Positions 63,378-64,000 of a stretch of 64,000 bases of DNA are shown piece after piece. The stretch's first letter is position 1. Every line of letters begins with the position of its first letter. The notes under the pieces were generated by a model. The model had not been told where the DNA came from, did no database searches, and was given only the letters and a program-made list of their open reading frames with translations. The stretch comes from Dokdonella sp. GTDB lineage: Bacteria > Pseudomonadota > Gammaproteobacteria > Xanthomonadales > Rhodanobacteraceae. The translations under genes and the position numbers were made by a program. Location: assembly GCF_019634775.1 (NCBI RefSeq), contig NZ_JAHCAS010000002.1, positions 248,001 to 312,000 on the forward strand, given 5' to 3'.

Positions 63378-64000
63378 TCAGAACTGCGGCCCGAAGCTGA
63401 ACTGGATGGTTTCGGTATCGTCGCCATCCTTCTTGCGCAGAGGTCTGGCGAGGCTGATCACGATCGGGCCGACCGGCGCGCGCCACTGGAAAGACAGGCC
63501 GGTCGAGGCGCGCAGTTCGCTCGCTTCGAACGCGCTGTAATCCTTGAACACGTTGCCGACATCGAGGAACCACGATAGGCGTGTGGTGTTGTCGCTCTCC
63601 TTGACGAACGGGGTCGGGAAGATGATCTCGGCCGTGGCCACGGTCTTGAACGCACCGCCGAGCGGCTGGCGGAAGCCGCGAGTCTCGTCGACCGGGCCGA
63701 GCGTGTTGTCGCGGAAACCGCGCACGTCGGAGGTGCCGCCGGCATAAAAGTTCTCGAAGAACGGCAGGCCGCGGGCGCCGTATTCGGTCGTCACAGGCGG
63801 ATCCTGGCCCTCGTCGACGACGGTGCGGTAGCGGCCGTTGTAGCTGCCGCCATAGCCGATCGAAGCGGTGCCGAGGAAGGTCAGCCTTTCCGTGATCGGC
63901 AGGTACTGCGAAAAGCGGTAGTTGAACTTGAAGTACTCGACCGTCGATCCGGGCAGGGTGGTCTCGAACGAGACCGTCTGCAGCGAACCGCGAGTCGGGT
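63378..64000 (-). CDS. bamA: Outer-membrane protein assembly factor BamA, C-terminal part
   Basis: The frame is open from the window edge to TGA 63378, giving 207 residues of the C-terminal Omp85 barrel. LPFFENFYAGGTSDVRGFRD contains the conserved RGF motif of the barrel's lid loop, and the chain ends ETIQFSFGPQF with the aromatic beta-signal. DVGNVFKDYSAF and LRASTGLSFQWRAPVGPIVI are typical. The 5' part is outside the window. It heads the skp-lpxD-fabZ-lpxA-lpxB operon. Confidence 0.95.
   Translation of the reverse strand, partial: PTRGSLQTVSFETTLPGSTVEYFKFNYRFSQYLPITERLTFLGTASIGYGGSYNGRYRTVVDEGQDPPVTTEYGARGLPFFENFYAGGTSDVRGFRDNTLGPVDETRGFRQPLGGAFKTVATAEIIFPTPFVKESDNTTRLSWFLDVGNVFKDYSAFEASELRASTGLSFQWRAPVGPIVISLARPLRKKDGDDTETIQFSFGPQF

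Overview
The window is 64 kb of high-GC gammaproteobacterial chromosome. Gene content, gene order and the repeat families (TAGGAGC-GGCTTCAGCC-GCGATG and GGGGAATGG/GGGAGTCGGG types) point to Lysobacterales (Xanthomonadales), probably Rhodanobacteraceae; this is inferred from gene families and not from a database match. I saw no rRNA, tRNA, CRISPR array, prophage or intact insertion sequence.

Layout. 1-15.4 kb: a secreted Asp-box/BNR protein cut by the window edge, fadH, an OmpA-family protein with a strong terminator, the divergent pair suhB/trmJ, a P-loop kinase, rlmM with a deaminase, a small Cys-rich secreted protein, glnS with a DUF3253 gene, a DUF2007 protein with an EamA permease, a hotdog protein and the thioredoxin/TPR protein CnoX. 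15.5-19.5 kb: a frameshifted TPM-domain gene, a Phd/VapC module whose toxin has an internal TAG, a phasin with a histone-H1-like tail and a secreted amidohydrolase. 19.6-34.1 kb: the conserved leuS-lptE-holA-nadD block, opened in two places. Between leuS and lptE lie a sigma factor/Ser-Thr kinase pair, a decayed 3' copy of leuS and a doubly broken winged-helix/TPR regulator. Between lptE and holA lies a three-gene ABC exporter. 34.0-34.85 kb: a dense array of 13-bp and 46-bp tandem repeats.

34.9-46.8 kb: a class-III aminotransferase, a large secreted nuclease, metX-metB behind a SAM-I riboswitch, oxyR, the nudE-cysQ-mazG housekeeping cluster and a periplasmic beta-repeat protein. 46.8-64 kb: the bamA-skp-lpxD-fabZ-lpxA-lpxB-rnhB-dnaE-accA envelope/replication block on the minus strand. 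It carries three additions: an LtaS-like sulfatase-fold transferase between lpxB and rnhB, a delta-60 repeat secreted protein between rnhB and dnaE, and a Fur-box TonB receptor between dnaE and accA.

The most notable observations are the complete regulatory region of metXB (promoter, tandem met-box-like site, SAM-I aptamer and a hairpin that would hide the ribosome binding site); the about 94-97% identical leuS fragment beside an insertion in the leuS operon; a shared C-terminal DRLFADGF tail on two unrelated secreted proteins; repeat elements that appear to have supplied the N-terminus of LpxB and the C-terminus of NadD; and four broken genes between 15.7 and 28.7 kb.
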